This document shows positions 17,262 through 25,732 of a DNA stretch of 64,000 nt, one piece after another. Source of the DNA: CBDFGQ01 sp965247295 (lineage in GTDB: Bacteria; Chloroflexota; Dehalococcoidia; Lucifugimonadales; JAGWBF01); contig CBDFGQ010000008.1 of the NCBI GenBank assembly GCA_965247295.1, forward strand, positions 248,001 to 312,000. Direction: 5' to 3'. Made by a program: the position numbers and the translations under genes. Below the pieces are notes generated by a model. The model ran no database searches and was not told where the DNA came from. It saw nothing but the letters and a program-made list of their open reading frames with translations. Within the stretch, counting starts at the first letter, position 1, and each line of letters begins with the position of its first letter.

Positions 17262-17324
17262 TTTCGCCTCCCTGAGCGCTCGGAAACTTGACTATCGGCG
17301 TAAGGTGAGCGAGCCGTGTCCGCG

Positions 17325-18131
17325 TCAGGATTCCAGCGGAATCAGCGGAGCGTGGCCCGTCGGGGCGTAACCTCCCGCCAGGCCCCCACCGTCCAGGGTG
17401 ATAACCTCGCCGTTCACGTAGTCGGAGGCCTTGGAGGCAAGGAAGACCGCGATGGGCCCGATATCTTCCGGCATTCCCAGCCTTCCGGTGGGTATCACCT
17501 CTCCCGACCTGGGCAGGGCCTCTCGCATGGATTCGGTGCCCTCGGTGGGTATGAACCCCGGCACGATTGTGTTGGCGGTGACCCCATAACGTCCAAGGCT
17601 CATGGCCAGCGTCCGCGTCAGCTGTATCATGCCGCCCTTGCCACATGTGTACATGTACATGTCCCTACCGCCCCGCAGCCCAAATCCCGAGGCCACGTTT
17701 ACGATCTTTCCGCTGCCCCGGTCTACCATGTGCCTGGAGACGGCACGGGCGCAGTAGAACGCGCCGCCCAGGTTGGTTTCGATGCCCACCTGCCACTCCT
17801 CGTCGGTGATCTCCCATATGGGGGACCGCAGGTTTTCCGAGGTCCTGCCGGCGTTGTTTATCAGCACGTCGACCTTGTCGAAGCGCTCGAGGGCAAGGGC
17901 CACCATGCGGTCCACCTGGGCCGAGTCGGTTACGTCGGTAGAGATGGGCAGGGCCGTGCTTCCCAGCTCAGCCACCTCTGCGGCCACGCTTTCGATGGGG
18001 CCCGGCCTTCGGGCAGCAATGACTACGTCCGCGCCGGCCCTGGCGAGGGCGCGGACCATCGCCCTACCCAGGCCGGTACCCCCGCCGGTGACGATCACGA
18101 CCCTATGATCCAGGCTAAGTAGCTCCAGCAA
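17325..18131 (-). CDS. Short-chain dehydrogenase/reductase, canonical
   Basis: A 268-residue classical SDR oxidoreductase with TGGGTGLG (cofactor, residues about 15-22), NNAG, the serine in VNVASGFG, the catalytic pair in YTCGK and the C-terminal GEVITLDGG. An arginine pair (AARRPG) after the second strand favours NADP(H). Substrate cannot be read. The start is three bases after the birA stop. The C-terminal extension YAPTGHAPLIPLES is longer than usual. It resembles 3-oxoacyl-ACP reductase-type enzymes; with the adjacent MaoC genes further upstream, fatty-acyl chemistry is possible (inference). Confidence 0.9.
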   Translation of the reverse strand: MLELLSLDHRVVIVTGGGTGLGRAMVRALARAGADVVIAARRPGPIESVAAEVAELGSTALPISTDVTDSAQVDRMVALALERFDKVDVLINNAGRTSENLRSPIWEITDEEWQVGIETNLGGAFYCARAVSRHMVDRGSGKIVNVASGFGLRGGRDMYMYTCGKGGMIQLTRTLAMSLGRYGVTANTIVPGFIPTEGTESMREALPRSGEVIPTGRLGMPEDIGPIAVFLASKASDYVNGEVITLDGGGLAGGYAPTGHAPLIPLES

Positions 18132-18134
18132 CCC

Positions 18135-19013
18135 CTAACCCCCACCTTCGTTGGCGCCTTTGGCCGCAACGCCGACGGTCTGTGTTACCTCTCCCGCCGG
18201 CAGGACCACCAGGGTGCCGTCGTCCTGCCTCAACCGCAGGTTCCCTCTATCGTCCACGTCCTCGGCGTAGCCAGAGTACACCTCATCTTGCCACCGCACC
18301 ACCACCTGCGTTCCCAGGGTCTCTAGGAGGCCTCTCCACTCTTCCCGCGCCTGGTCCAGTGCCTCCTGCGCACGGTCGGCGGTGGCGACGTCGGTATTGC
18401 CCGGCGGACCGGGGTGGCCGCGGGCTTTTCGGATGGGCGAATAGAGCTTGTCCATCTCTTGAAGCACGTGTCCCAGAAGAACCTCCCGGTCCACATCCTG
18501 GCCGGTCTCTACGTTGAGGCCGGTCGCTATCTCGGCAAGCTCGGCTACCGTTGATGGGTCGAAGGCCACGTTGATGCCGATCCCCACTACCGCATACTCC
18601 ACGCCATCGCCCTGAAGGGCGTTCTCCACCAGAATGCCACACACCTTCCGTCCCCCCAGCCTCACGTCGTTAGGCCATTTGATGGTCGGCTTCAGGCCCG
18701 TGGTCTTTCGGATGGCCCGGGCCACGGCCACTCCGGATATTATGCTCAGGTATGGTAGTGCCCAGAGGCTGGGGTGAAGCACGATGGAAAAATAAAGGTT
18801 ACCCGGCTGGGAGACCCAGGCCCGCCGAAAGCGGCCGCGGCCCGATGTCTGCTCTTCGCCCAGGACAACGGTCCCTTCCTCTGTTCCCTTCCCGGCCTGA
18901 CGGGCCGCCTCGTCCATGGTGGAGGACAGGCGCCGGAAGTAGAGGATCCGTCGCCCGACCACCCGGGTATACAGTCCCCCCCTCAGCATGCCCGACACCA
19001 CGTTCCTGGGCAA
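18135..19013 (-). CDS. birA: Biotin-[acetyl-CoA-carboxylase] ligase
   Basis: Attaches biotin to the carboxyl-carrier lysine through biotinyl-AMP. The ligase signatures SSTMDEA, GRGRFRRAWVSQPGNLY, KWPNDVRLGGRKVCGILVE and GIGINVA are present, and the C-terminal SH3-like domain (about 225-285) carries GTQVVVRWQDEVYSGYAEDVD. There is no N-terminal helix-turn-helix, so it is the monofunctional type without repressor activity. About 50 residues around 190-215 (rich in Gly, Pro, Asp) form an insertion before the C-terminal domain. First gene of a three-gene leftward operon. Confidence 0.93.
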   Translation of the reverse strand: MPRNVVSGMLRGGLYTRVVGRRILYFRRLSSTMDEAARQAGKGTEEGTVVLGEEQTSGRGRFRRAWVSQPGNLYFSIVLHPSLWALPYLSIISGVAVARAIRKTTGLKPTIKWPNDVRLGGRKVCGILVENALQGDGVEYAVVGIGINVAFDPSTVAELAEIATGLNVETGQDVDREVLLGHVLQEMDKLYSPIRKARGHPGPPGNTDVATADRAQEALDQAREEWRGLLETLGTQVVVRWQDEVYSGYAEDVDDRGNLRLRQDDGTLVVLPAGEVTQTVGVAAKGANEGGG

Positions 19014-19289
19014 GGCCTCTCCCCTGTAGAATCAGTTACCCCGGCGTGAAAGTTTCCATGTCACCGTGAGCCGGAGGCGAAGGGTCTGGTGGGGCTGATG
19101 GGTGATCCGCCCATCTATAGGCTGGATCTGTCTGCCACCAATGTACTCCACCCTGCCAGATTGATCAGTCGCTTTGCTGCTTGAGAATGACACGCTAGTA
19201 AGCTGCCACGCCAAAAACCAGCACAGCCGTTAGTTAAGCCGAGACCAGCCTATGAATCTGGTATATTCACTTCCCACTCACACCAATCC
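19014..19289. other. Gene-free interval with a degenerate repeat arm
   Basis: No gene found in these 276 bases. They separate the birA operon from the PHP/MaoC operon transcribed in the same direction. The only structure is the single repeat arm at 19159-19191. Confidence 0.6.
19159..19191. repeat. Degenerate single arm of the palindromic repeat
   Basis: CAGTCGCTTTGCTGCTTGAG followed by AATGAC resembles the right arm of the repeat at 9813-9845 (CAGTCGCTTCGCTCCTTCAG then AATGAC), with a few substitutions. The partner arm is not present, so it is a decayed half copy. Confidence 0.6.
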
Positions 19290-19754
19290 TCACCCACCAG
19301 GTGAGAGGATGTCCACCGCGCCCCGGCGGCTGGGAAGTGAAACGACGGCCTTTCCCCCCACCAGGCGCCCGCTATCCTCGTTGGTAATATAAACGTCGCA
19401 ATCTACCAGGTATTCGCCATTCCCCTCACGCACCTCGATGACCACTCCACTCAAAGTGACGTGGCTATGGGGTACCGGCTGCCGGAACACCACGTCCAGG
19501 TCCTTCAAGACTCCGTGGGTGAACCAGCGGCTCAACATCTGGGCGATCAAGGCCATACTCATAATTCCGGGAATTATGGGCCCCGGCGACCGGGTCTCCC
19601 TGGCCACCGCCTCGTCGGTGAACCGGTTTGGCATCGGCGCGCCCCAGACGCGGCAGAAGGCCACCACCTCCTCGTGCCTGATGCACCGTTCCGTTGGGCC
19701 GATCTCGTCCCCTACCGCTACGTCCTCGAAGTAAAGGCTGTCTCCTCGGCGCAT
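19290..19754 (-). CDS. MaoC-like hydratase/dehydratase, C-terminal type
   Basis: A 154-residue single hot-dog protein starting LYFEDVAVGDEI, the usual opening of MaoC hydratases, with GPIIPGIMSMALIAQMLSRW and FRQPVPHSHVTLSG following. In paired hydratases this subunit normally carries the Asp/His dyad; the typical D-x4-H is not obvious here, so activity is uncertain. Its start is four bases after the other MaoC-like gene, so the two probably form a heteromeric acyl-thioester hydratase. Transcribed with the PHP gene. Confidence 0.8.
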   Translation of the reverse strand: MRRGDSLYFEDVAVGDEIGPTERCIRHEEVVAFCRVWGAPMPNRFTDEAVARETRSPGPIIPGIMSMALIAQMLSRWFTHGVLKDLDVVFRQPVPHSHVTLSGVVIEVREGNGEYLVDCDVYITNEDSGRLVGGKAVVSLPSRRGAVDILSPGG

Positions 19755-19758
19755 GGAC

Positions 19759-20226
19759 CTACTCTCTGGCGGCGAAGGACTCCTGGACCGCGGCCACCTG
19801 CTCTCCCTTCTGGTTGGTGAAAGTGGTCTCCCACACGATGAAGACCATCGTGCCCGACCTTCCCGTTTTCGGATATACGTCCTTGAGGTAGGAGGAGGCC
19901 ATCAGCGAGTCCCCTGCCCGAATAGGGGCCAGAGGCGTTACCTTCTGGCCCGCGTGGACGCGCGTCCCATACGGCCTGGGTGGGTGGCCGAACCTCAGCT
20001 TAATGTCCGGTACGGTAACCTCCCGGATGAAAATGGTGCACAAGGTCGGAGGTGCGAGTACGCTGTCGTGGCCTGCCGTTCTGGCCGCCTTCTCATCGAC
20101 GTAGATGGGGTTCGTCTCACCTATGGAGGAGCAGAAGTCCCGGACCAGCTGCGTCGAGACCTCATACGGCCCCGTTCGGTACTCCTTTCCCACAAGGGAC
20201 CTGTCGTACTCCAGCTCCTGGCTCAC
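19759..20226 (-). CDS. MaoC-like dehydratase, FAS1-type N-terminal half
   Basis: A 155-residue hot-dog protein of the MaoC N-terminal (FAS1-like dehydratase) kind: LVGKEYRTGPYEVSTQLVRDF, IGETNPIYVDEKAARTAGHDS and the APPTLCTIF segment, then VHAGQKVTPLAPIRAGDSL. This half usually supplies the acyl-binding fold while the partner supplies catalysis. It overlaps the end of the PHP gene by four bases (ATGA) and precedes the second MaoC gene, giving a coupled three-gene operon. Likely role: hydration of an enoyl thioester. Confidence 0.85.
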   Translation of the reverse strand: MSQELEYDRSLVGKEYRTGPYEVSTQLVRDFCSSIGETNPIYVDEKAARTAGHDSVLAPPTLCTIFIREVTVPDIKLRFGHPPRPYGTRVHAGQKVTPLAPIRAGDSLMASSYLKDVYPKTGRSGTMVFIVWETTFTNQKGEQVAAVQESFAARE

Positions 20227-20906
20227 GTGCCGGCCTCGGTGGTGCGCCTCTGGATCTGCCCCTCTGTAACCGTGGTGGCGGTGTCTTCCAGCCGGAGGGG
20301 AGTGTAGCTCCCGGACAGCAGGGCCGCCACCAGCTCCAGCTCATCGCCTATCGTTGAATTGAAACGAGTCAGGCATGTGCCGATGGAGCTGACCAGGTGA
20401 GCATCGCTGCCCCCGATTCCAACAAATCCGTGTTTTTGGGCCAGGTCCAGGGCCCTTTCGTTCTCACCCCTCCGGCTCCCGCCGTTGAGGGTCTCCACGA
20501 TTCGTACTCCAGGAAACTGGACTCCATTTTCCATGAAGTCGCAAAGGCCGATGCCGGGCCTTCCGGGGTGGGCTGGGATGGCCACGGCCCCGTGCTCCTG
20601 GGCCAGCGCCATGAGCCGGAAAGGGTCCATGGTAACGTCGGAAAAGTCTATTGCCCTGAGCAGCCCCTCGGTCACGCCGTAGACCAGGAAGTGGCCGTAT
20701 AGAGTGTCCAGCTCCGAGCCCCTGAGCACCAGAACGTCCTGCTCTCGGGCCAGCGTCGAATAGTCTTCATCCCCGTCGAACTTGCGGTGCTCGGTCAGGA
20801 CGATCCCGTCTATCACGTAGCCGCGCTTCCGTTGGACCTGGATCCACTTCAGATACTGGTCCACGGTAGCCCGGGAGTCGTCGGAGGAGACCGAGTGGCA
20901 ATGCAT
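20223..20906 (-). CDS. PHP-domain metallophosphoesterase
   Basis: A 227-residue PHP (polymerase and histidinol phosphatase) domain with metal-binding motifs MHCHSVSSDD, LTEHRKFDGDEDY, IPAHPGRPG and GGSDAHLVSS in the canonical order. Such stand-alone proteins are phosphatases or phosphodiesterases acting on nucleotides or small metabolites; I cannot tell which. The ATG at 20906 places the HxH directly at the N-terminus; a GGAGGT lies about 26 bases upstream, too far to serve it, and no other start codon lies between it and an upstream stop. Confidence 0.85.
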   Translation of the reverse strand: MHCHSVSSDDSRATVDQYLKWIQVQRKRGYVIDGIVLTEHRKFDGDEDYSTLAREQDVLVLRGSELDTLYGHFLVYGVTEGLLRAIDFSDVTMDPFRLMALAQEHGAVAIPAHPGRPGIGLCDFMENGVQFPGVRIVETLNGGSRRGENERALDLAQKHGFVGIGGSDAHLVSSIGTCLTRFNSTIGDELELVAALLSGSYTPLRLEDTATTVTEGQIQRRTTEAGT

Positions 20907-21092
20907 GTCTATGGTGGTGCCGTCCGTCTACAGTACCTCCTTAGTTCTGGCTGGTCGCCCGCTGAACCTTCAGCCCAACGCATGGCATGTCCGTCTTGGT
21001 CCGGGCCGCTATTGTCCTGCCTGGGGACTACGGCGCGGAGCCCGCGGAGTCTCCTGCACTTCATAGGGCGGAGGCATCTGGTGCTTTGGTGA

Positions 21093-21618
21093 GGGCCAGG
21101 CAGACCTGTAAGCCGGGTTCAGTATCCCGCGAGGACCGGTCGGTCGGCCCGCAGTGGGCCTCGTTCCGGCCCCAGGGGACGGTGACCATCTATCTAGGTC
21201 CAGCGTTGCCGCTGGACTCAAGCGGCCAACCCGGGGACGGGCCGGACCCCCATAGTCCCCCTATTTGGCCTTGCTCCAGGTGGGGTTTGGCCACCGCCGC
21301 GTCGCCGCGAACGGCCGGGCGCTCTTACCGCCCGTTTTCACCCTTACCTCGAAACCCCACTTGGGGGAATCGAGGCGGTACGGTTTCTGTGCCACTGTCC
21401 GTCTCCTCTCTGGTTCTCCGTACTCATCGAGCACACATAACCGCGGAGGAGCCTGGACGTTATCCAGCACCCTGTCCGGTGGAGCCCAGACTTTCCTCTC
21501 CCCCAACCTTCCCCCGAGTGATAGGCAGGGTCGCTTACAACGCTGCCGACGAGGCATTCAGCCTCGCTGCTCGGGACCAGTAATCGGGGCAGCGGTCACC
21601 CGGCCTGCCTGGCCCCCC
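21093..21618 (-). ncRNA. rnpB: RNase P RNA
   Basis: Catalytic RNA of RNase P, which matures tRNA 5' ends. On the minus strand the P4/CR-I element GAGGAAAGTCTGGGCTCC (around 21503-21486), the CR-IV-like GTGGCACAGAAACCG, GGTAAGGGTGAAA, GGTAAGAGCGC, and the 3' GAACCCGGCTTACAGGTCTG are all recognisable. The two ends pair (5' GGGCCAGGCAG with 3' CTGCCTGGCCC) as helix P1, which sets the boundaries. About 525 nt is longer than the usual 350-450, mostly from extra bases before P4 and a long GC-rich helix region around 21180-21290. Confidence 0.95.
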
Positions 21619-21621
21619 AGA

Positions 21622-21650
21622 ACTTTAACATATCCTATATGGAGGGTCAA
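21622..21650 (-). promoter_or_regulatory. Promoter of rnpB
   Basis: TTGACC (-35), 17 bases, TAAAGT (-10). A start seven or so bases downstream coincides with the 5' strand of helix P1, so promoter and RNA boundary support each other. It lies just after the stop of the zinc-ribbon gene. Confidence 0.8.
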
Positions 21651-21670
21651 CGCGCGTTGTGGCCATGGAG

Positions 21671-22366
21671 CTAGCTGACGAAGAGGATGCGGCCACAGCT
21701 GACGCACTGGACGGGTTCCCGGCCCTGCCTCGCGCGCTGAAGCTGATGGGTGGGAAGGGCCATGCTGCAGCCGCGGCACATTCCACGCTCCACCTTGGCC
21801 ACGGCTACGCCGCCCCTGGAGCGCCGGATATCCTCGTACAGCTTTAGTTCCCCCTGCCCAACGTTGGATGCGATCTTTTGCCGCCGTTCCTCAAGTGCTT
21901 CGATAGTCTCGTGGTGGCCTTGGCGTTCCTTGGCCATATTCACCTGACTGGCCTGCCATTCCTCTTCGGCCCGGCTGCGCTCCTCGGAGAGTGACTTGAG
22001 CTTTACCTGGGCCTCCTCCAGAGCTACCATCGCCTCCAGGACCTTATCATCAAGCTCACCTAGCTGTCTCCGCAGTATGTCGGCTTCCTGTTGGTATCCC
22101 TCCAACTCCCGCAAGTTGCTGATGCTGCCCCCGTACAGTTTCCCCTCCACACCGTTTACCTTTTCCCTCAGGGACTCGGCGTCCAGCGACTGGGACCTCT
22201 GATGCAGGTGTAGCTGCTCGAGGCTGGCCTGGTGGGACTCCAAGTCGCACTGCAGGCTGTCCAGCCCCTCCCTGTCACCTAACTGGCTGTCTATGGCCGT
22301 GATGCGGTCGCGGCACTGGGAGAGTTCCAGGTCCAATTCCTGGAGGTCGTATAGGTGGCGTAGCAT
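21671..22366 (-). CDS. Coiled-coil zinc-ribbon protein
   Basis: A 231-residue protein with a long heptad-rich coiled coil (about residues 5-175) and a C-terminal C4 zinc ribbon, CRGC...CVSC (about 195-225). This is the architecture of the CT398/CdsZ-like C4-type zinc-ribbon family, whose members are implicated in RNA or secretion-related complexes; the role is not settled. The ATG at 22366 (MLRHLYDLQELDLEL) begins at the family start; the longer frame adds an unlikely leader. Adjacent to rnpB, which starts 53 bases downstream of its stop. Confidence 0.85.
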   Translation of the reverse strand: MLRHLYDLQELDLELSQCRDRITAIDSQLGDREGLDSLQCDLESHQASLEQLHLHQRSQSLDAESLREKVNGVEGKLYGGSISNLRELEGYQQEADILRRQLGELDDKVLEAMVALEEAQVKLKSLSEERSRAEEEWQASQVNMAKERQGHHETIEALEERRQKIASNVGQGELKLYEDIRRSRGGVAVAKVERGMCRGCSMALPTHQLQRARQGREPVQCVSCGRILFVS

Positions 22367-22521
22367 CGTCACGCGTATAATATGATCCTGTAGAGAATTA
22401 AGGGTACTGAAGTGGATTGTAGGGAGGCGCCCTCCAGTTGTCAACGACGGCCGTAGCGGGTGCAATCAGGCCTGCTAAGTGATAGAATCTACTCAGCACA
22501 GCCACTAATAAGGGTGGTCCT

Positions 22522-24705
22522 TTGCTCCGCATCTACAATACCCTCACCAAGTGCGTCGAGGAAATAACCACCGTGGTGCCCGGCGTCTTACGAATGTATA
22601 CCTGTGGCCCCACGGTCTATCGCTACGCCCACGTGGGCAACCTGCGCACGTACCTCATGGCAGACTGTATAAGGCGGGTACTGGAATGCCGGGGATATGA
22701 TGTGGTCCAGGTCAAGAACATTACCGATGTGGGCCACATGCGGCAGGAGATGCTGGAAACGGGTGGCGACAAGGTCGTTTTGGCGGCCCTGGCCGAGGGC
22801 AAGACCTCCCGGGAAATAGCCCAGTATTACGCCGAGAGCTTTTACCGAGATGAAAGGGAGCTGAACATCCTGCCCGCACACCATTTCCCCTGGGCCACCG
22901 ACCACATTCCGGAGATGGTCGTCCTGATAGGGCGTCTCCTGGAAGGGGGCTACGCTTACCAGGCCGGCGACAATATCTACTTCGACGTGAGCAAGTTTCG
23001 GGACTACGGGAAGCTGTCTGGCAACGTCGAGGGTGGCTTGATGGAAGGGGTCAGGGCGGAGGTGGACCCTCTGAAACGGAGCCCGCGGGACTTCACGCTG
23101 TGGAAGGCGGCCGAACCTGGCCGGGAGATGAAGTGGGACAGTCCATGGGGTGAGGGATTCCCGGGCTGGCACATTGAATGTTCCGCCATGTCCACCAAGT
23201 ACATGGGAGAGCAGTTGGACCTCCACACCGGGGGCGTTGACAACATCTTCCCCCATCACGAGGACGAAATTGCCCAGAGCGAGGCGGCGTTCGGTGTGCC
23301 CTACGTCCGGTACTGGGTCCACGGCCAGCACCTCCTGGCCGACGGCGTAAAGATGGCCAAGTCGGCGGGAAACGAGTTCATTCTGCCCGACCTGGAGGAC
23401 AGGGGCTTTGACCCGCTGTCATTCAGGTATCTGTGCTTGACGGTAAGGTACAGGCACAGGATGAACTTCACCTTCTCCGCCCTCCGGGCCGCCGAGCGGG
23501 CCTTGACCAGCCTGAGAGACCGGGTATGGGAGTGGCAGAACCTGCCTGTCCTGGACAGCCTGCCCCAGGAGGCCGAGGGTTGGAGGCTCCGATTCCAGGA
23601 GACGGTGGAAAACGACCTCGATCTACCCAGAGGTCTGGGACTGGTGTGGGACCTGGCGCGGTGTGAACTACCCGGCCGGGCCAAACTGGAAATGTTGCTG
23701 GAGTTCGACCGAATCTTGGGTTTAGGGCTGGAGCAGGTGCCGGCCAAGCATGGGCTGCCCCAGCAGGTGGAGGCCACCGTAGCGGACCGCGCCAGCCTTC
23801 GGGAGCAGGCCAGCTATGAGGTGGCCGATGAGCTGCGGTCGGGCCTGGCCACCGAAGGATATGGGGTGTGGGACACGTCTACTGGTACGAGAGTCCGGCC
23901 CAAGACGGCAATGGAGAGGCGATTGGAGCGCCGCCGGGCCGTGTCGTCGTCCAAGGAGGTCGCGTCCCTGCTGGAGCTACCGTCGAAGGTCCGGTTCTCC
24001 ATCGTGGTTACGGCCAGTAACTACCTGGAAGACGTTCAACGATGTACGCAAAGCGCATTAAGGTCGGCCGAGGGGTATTCCGCCGAGCTGGTCGTGGTGG
24101 ACAACGGCTCCACCGATGGCACCTCCGAGTGGCTTGAGGAGCTTGCCCAAAGGGAGCCTCGGGCCAGGGTCATCTATTGTGACCACGTACTGGGCGACGG
24201 GGCCGCCAAGAATATCGGCCTGAAGCAGAGTTTGGGCGAGTTCGTTGTGTTGTTGGACACCTCTGTGGAGGTCACCGGCGACATACTCGGCCCCATCGGT
24301 CGGTGGCTAGAGGATACCTCCATCGGCGCGGTCGGCCCCTGGGGACTCTGCACCGACGACCTTCGCCACTTCCACGAGGAGGTGCGGTCCGGCGATGCGG
24401 ATGCGATGCAAGCCTACTGCATCGCCTTTCCCAGGGCCGTTTGCGCGCAGACTGGTCTGATGAGGGAGACATTTCGCTTTTACCGGAACCTGGACCTGGA
24501 CTTCAGCTTTCAGTTCAAGGACCAGGGATATCGCATAGTAGCCGACGAATCCCTCTCCATGGTCCGCCACCAGCACCGCCAGTGGACCTCCCTGGGAGAG
24601 GCGGAGCGAAATCAGCTCAGCTTCAAGAACTTCAAGCGCTTCCTCAAGAAATGGGGCGAGAGGTCGGACCTCCTCGTATCCAATGGCGCGGGCCGTCCAT
24701 CCTAG
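22522..24705 (+). CDS. cysS: Cysteinyl-tRNA synthetase fused to a family 2-like glycosyltransferase
   Basis: Residues 1-470 are a complete class I CysRS: zinc ligands Cys28, Cys220, His245 and Glu249, the HIGH-like AHVGN (36-40), GWHIECS, the KMAKS loop (277-281), the helical domain and the terminal GLATEGYGVWDTSTGTRV. After a basic linker (about 460-490) residues 491-720 form a GT-A-like glycosyltransferase: FSIVVTASNYLEDV, ELVVVDNGSTDGTSEWL, GAAKNIGLKQSLGEFVVLLD. The usual DxD is DTS, so metal binding may be altered. The reading frame is continuous with no stop or restart between domains. CysRS normally ends near 460-480, so the extra 240 residues are a true fusion or a misassembly. Confidence 0.93.
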   Translation: MLRIYNTLTKCVEEITTVVPGVLRMYTCGPTVYRYAHVGNLRTYLMADCIRRVLECRGYDVVQVKNITDVGHMRQEMLETGGDKVVLAALAEGKTSREIAQYYAESFYRDERELNILPAHHFPWATDHIPEMVVLIGRLLEGGYAYQAGDNIYFDVSKFRDYGKLSGNVEGGLMEGVRAEVDPLKRSPRDFTLWKAAEPGREMKWDSPWGEGFPGWHIECSAMSTKYMGEQLDLHTGGVDNIFPHHEDEIAQSEAAFGVPYVRYWVHGQHLLADGVKMAKSAGNEFILPDLEDRGFDPLSFRYLCLTVRYRHRMNFTFSALRAAERALTSLRDRVWEWQNLPVLDSLPQEAEGWRLRFQETVENDLDLPRGLGLVWDLARCELPGRAKLEMLLEFDRILGLGLEQVPAKHGLPQQVEATVADRASLREQASYEVADELRSGLATEGYGVWDTSTGTRVRPKTAMERRLERRRAVSSSKEVASLLELPSKVRFSIVVTASNYLEDVQRCTQSALRSAEGYSAELVVVDNGSTDGTSEWLEELAQREPRARVIYCDHVLGDGAAKNIGLKQSLGEFVVLLDTSVEVTGDILGPIGRWLEDTSIGAVGPWGLCTDDLRHFHEEVRSGDADAMQAYCIAFPRAVCAQTGLMRETFRFYRNLDLDFSFQFKDQGYRIVADESLSMVRHQHRQWTSLGEAERNQLSFKNFKRFLKKWGERSDLLVSNGAGRPS

Positions 24706-24779
24706 CTCCGAGATCCGCGTCCCCCCCCCCCACTATGTCCAGGCAATTCTCTCTGTGAATGTTAAGGAGGCGGTACCGC

Positions 24780-25493
24780 ATGGCTGAAGAGGGTCCCTAT
24801 CGTCGGGCGATGGTGATAGTTGCCCACACCGACGATGCCGAGTACGGGTGTGCGGGGACGGTGGCCAAATGGTGTAGAGATGGGATGGAGGTGGTGTACG
24901 TAATATGTACCGATGGCAGCAAGGGCAGCAGCGACCCCGACATGACCCGTAAGCGACTGGCCGCCATACGGCAAAAGGAGCAGCTGGCGGCGGGCAAGGT
25001 GCTGGGGCTGAAGGAGGTCGTGTTTCTCGACCACGAGGACTCCATGCTCCAGCCGACACTTGAGCTGAGGCGGGACATTGTCAAGCAGATCAGGAAGTAC
25101 AGGCCCGATGTCGTGATCTGCCCCAGCCCTGTGAGGAGCCTCCAGGGCAGCGGTTACATCGGGCACCCGGACCACCAGGCGGCGGGCGAGGCGGCAATGT
25201 CGGCGGTGTTTCCGGCAGCCCGCGACCGCATGACCTTCCCAGAGCTATTGGAGGAGGGGCTGGAGCCCCACAAGGTGCGGGAGGTCATGATAATGGGAGG
25301 TGGCAAGGACCCCGACAAGTGGGTGGATGTATCGGACACCATTGAGTTGGCCATCGAGGCGCTGAAGCAGCACGTGTCTCAGGTTGGGGAGGCGCAGGAG
25401 GACGGCCAATGGATGCGCCACTGGAGGGGGCAAACGGGGGAGCACCACGGCATGAAGTACGCGGAGACCTTCAAACACTTTCACCTCCACTGA
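24780..25493 (+). CDS. PIG-L family deacetylase
   Basis: A 237-residue zinc-dependent N-deacetylase of the PIG-L/LmbE family, which removes acetyl groups from GlcNAc-type or related small substrates. The N-terminal metal motif is AHTDDAE (the family usually has AHPDDE), and the downstream histidines are in GHPDHQAAG. The ATG at 24780 follows AAGGAGG nine bases upstream. An 11-C run (24721-24731) lies in its leader. It follows the cysS fusion gene by 74 bases. A second PIG-L gene at 49160 is only moderately similar. Confidence 0.9.
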   Translation: MAEEGPYRRAMVIVAHTDDAEYGCAGTVAKWCRDGMEVVYVICTDGSKGSSDPDMTRKRLAAIRQKEQLAAGKVLGLKEVVFLDHEDSMLQPTLELRRDIVKQIRKYRPDVVICPSPVRSLQGSGYIGHPDHQAAGEAAMSAVFPAARDRMTFPELLEEGLEPHKVREVMIMGGGKDPDKWVDVSDTIELAIEALKQHVSQVGEAQEDGQWMRHWRGQTGEHHGMKYAETFKHFHLH

Positions 25494-25594
25494 GGTTCTC
25501 AAAGACCTAGGGGCATTGGCCTTCCTAGAGCGCCCGGATCGATAGGGGTCTCGGTAGTATCGGACAGTGGAGAGCTCCGGTGCGTTGCCCGCCG

Positions 25595-25623
25595 TTGACA
25601 ACCCCCTTATTTTCTGGTGGAAT
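25595..25623 (+). promoter_or_regulatory. Promoter upstream of the BNR-repeat gene
   Basis: TTGACA (-35), 17 bases, TGGAAT (-10). Predicted start near 25630, about 100 bases before the ATG at 25733. Confidence 0.5.
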
Positions 25624-25732
25624 CGTACCGTCTATATGGTGGAAGGAAAGGCGACCAGCTAACCTCGACGTACCTGCTCCGGACATACCTGCCTTGCCTC
25701 GAGTCCTATCCCGACATATGGAGGCATGAGAT

